NCBI GenBank assembly: GCA_029718625.1
Contig: CM056383.1
Span: 15,909,897-15,973,896 of the forward strand
From: Synaphobranchus kaupii
Taxonomy: Eukaryota > Chordata > Actinopteri > Anguilliformes > Synaphobranchidae
Direction of reading: 5' to 3'
DNA: 64,000 nt
Numbering within the stretch: position 1 is the first letter of the stretch; every line of letters starts with the position of its first letter. This document shows positions 61,876 to 64,000 of this stretch, one piece after another. Made by a program: the position numbers and the translations under genes. Under the pieces are notes generated by a model. The model had not been told where the DNA came from, searched no databases, and saw nothing but the letters and a program-made list of their open reading frames with translations.

Positions 61876-64000
61876 CTAATGTAGTGAAGATGCGCACCTG
61901 AACACTAATGTAGTGAAGATGTGTTCCTGTACACTAATGTAGTGAAGATGTGCTCCTGTAGACTAATGCAGTCAAGATGCGCACATGTACACTAATGTAG
62001 TGAAGATACGCACCTTTACACTAATGTAGAGAAGATGCGCACCTGTACACTAATGTAGTGAAAATGTGCTCCTGTACACTAATGTAGTGAAGATGTGCTC
62101 CTGTACACTAATGTAGTGAAGATGCGCACCTGTACACTAATGTAGAGAAGATGTACACCTGTACACTAATGTAGTAAATACGTGCACCTGTACACTAATG
62201 TAGTGAAGATGCTCACCTGTACACTAATGTAGTGAAGATGCGCACCTGTACACTAATGTAGTGAAGATGCGCTCCTGTACACTAATGTAGTGAAGATGCG
62301 CTCCTGTACACTAATGTAGAGAACATGCGCACCTGTACACTAATGCAGTAAATGTGCGCACCTGTACACTAATGTAGTGAGGATGCGCTCCTGTACACTA
62401 ATGTAGTGAAGATGCGCACCTGTACACTAATGTAGTGAGGATGCGCTCCTGTACACTAATGTAGTGAAGATGCGCACCTGTACACTAATGTAGTGAAGAT
62501 GTGCTCCTGTACACTAATGTAGTCAAGATGCGCACCTGTACACTAATGGAGTAAATGTGCGCACCTGTACACTAATGTAGTGAAGATGCGCACCTGTACA
62601 CTAATGTAGTGAAGATGCGCACCTGTACACTAATGTAGTGAAGATGCGCTCCTGTACACTAATGTAGTGAAGATGCGCTCCTGTACACTAATGTAGAGAA
62701 CATGCACACCTGTACACTAATGTAGTGAAGATGCGCTCCTGTACACTAATGTAGTGAAGATGCGCTCCTGTACACTAATGTAGAGAACATGCGCACCTGT
62801 ACACTAATGGAGTGAAGATGTGCTCCTGTACACTAATGTAGTGAAGATGCGCTCCTGTACACTAATGTAGTGAAGATGCGCTCCTGTACACTAATGTAGA
62901 GAACATGCGCACCTGTACACTAATGTAGTGAAGATGCGCTCCTGTACACTAATGTAGTGAAGATGCGCTCCTGTACACTAATGTAGAGAACATGCGCACC
63001 TGTACACTAATGGAGTGAAGATGTGCTCCTGTACACTAATGTAGTGAAGATGTGCTCCTGTACACTAATGTAGTGAAGATGCGCACCTGTACACTAATGT
63101 AGTGAAGATGCGCACCTGTACACTAATGTAGTGAAGATGCGCACCTGTACACTAATGTAGTGAAGATGTGCTCCTGTACACTAATGTAGTGAAGATGTAC
63201 ACCTGTACACTAATGTAGTGAGTGAAGATGTGCACCTGTACACTAATGTAGAGAAGATGCGCACCTGCACAATAATGTAGTGAAGATGTGCACCTGTACA
63301 CTAATGTAGTGAAGATGTAAACCTGTACACTGATGTAGTAAATACGTGCACCTGTACACTAATGTAGTGAAGATGCGCACCTGTACACTAATGTAGTGAA
63401 GATGCGCACCTGTACACTAATGTAGAGAAGATGCGCACCTGTACACTAATGTAGAGAAGAAGCGCACCTGTACACTAATGTAGAGAAGATGTGCACCTGT
63501 ACACTAATGTAGTCAAGATGCGCACCTGTACACTAATGTAGTCAAGATGCGCACCTGTACACTAATGTAGTCAAGATGCGCACCTCTACACTAATGAAGT
63601 GAAGATGCGCACCTCTACACTAATGTAGAGAAGATGTGCTCCGGTACACTAATGTAGAGAAGATGCGCACCTGTACACTAATGTAGTGAAGATGTGCTCC
63701 TGTACACTAATGTAGTGAAGATGTACACCTGTACACTAATGTAGTAAATACGTGCACCTGTACACTAATGTAGTGAAGATGCGCACCTGTACACTAATGT
63801 AGTGAAGATGCGCACCTGTACACTAATGTAGTGAAGATGTGCACCTCTACACTAATGAAGTGAAGATGCACACCTGTACACTAATGTAGAGAAGATGCGC
63901 ACCTGTACACTAATGTAGTGAAGATGCGCACCTGTACAGTAATGTAGTCAAGATGCGCACCTGTACACTAATGTAGTCAAGATGCGCACCTCTACACTAA
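61876..64000. repeat. giant minisatellite, about 29-bp unit (second block, continues past the window)
   Basis: Same unit as the first block. It resumes mid-unit after the insertion, which shows the insertion split a pre-existing array. The GCTCCTGT variant is much commoner here (61920-63200) than in the first block. The array runs to the last base, so its total length is unknown. Confidence 0.98.

Noticed and set aside
55667..64000. CRISPR-like array
   Set aside because: Units are contiguous repeats of about 29 bp with no unique spacers, in vertebrate DNA. This is a minisatellite.

Overview
The window is vertebrate nuclear DNA, almost certainly from a ray-finned (teleost-type) fish. It holds intron-rich genes with GT-AG junctions, Tc1/mariner and hAT DNA transposons, a fish-type tRNA-derived SINE, long CA/GT microsatellites and a very long minisatellite. 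No prokaryotic gene organisation is present. All exons below were found by reading the minus strand, fixing splice sites and checking that codon phase carries across every junction.

Two protein genes lie head-to-tail on the minus strand. At the left edge are the first eight coding exons of UBXN4 (4448 down to 798; 888 nt, 296 codons). Its UBX domain and membrane region lie beyond base 1. The whole coding region of R3HDM1 (41090 down to 13500) is present in 25 coding exons that sum to 3297 nt, or 1098 codons plus stop. A probable non-coding first exon and promoter lie near 49.5-49.85 kb. The order R3HDM1-UBXN4 on one strand is the arrangement known in tetrapods, where the next neighbour on the other side of R3HDM1 is ZRANB3. 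Intron 18 of R3HDM1 carries the microRNA gene mir-128, on the same strand as the host, as in mammals.

Layout: 0.8-4.45 kb UBXN4 5' half, with small palindromic MITEs in introns 1 and 2. 4.6-12.4 kb intergenic and transposon-rich: a decayed Tc1 element, a near-palindromic 1-kb Tc1-type foldback, an apparently intact Tc1 element with a DD34E transposase, and other repeats. 12.4-13.5 kb probable R3HDM1 3' UTR. 13.5-41.1 kb R3HDM1 coding exons with MITEs in several introns and mir-128 at 23.6 kb. 41.1-49.5 kb intron 1, with a SINE, a hAT MITE and GC-rich stretches. About 49.8 kb CRE and CCAAT-bearing promoter. 49.9-55.6 kb upstream DNA with no recognised gene. 55.67-64.0 kb a minisatellite of about 29-bp units running off the right edge, interrupted once by a 777-bp hAT-like insertion.

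Functionally, R3HDM1 is a predicted RNA-binding protein (R3H plus SUZ domains and a long Pro/Gln-rich tail) that hosts a neuronal microRNA. UBXN4 is an ER-associated adaptor for the p97/VCP ATPase. Nothing in the sequence links the two proteins in one pathway; their adjacency is conserved synteny. The least explained parts are the giant minisatellite, the possible TAATG uORF-to-ORF junction in the R3HDM1 leader, a GC-AG intron confirmed by codon phase, and several long foldback elements.
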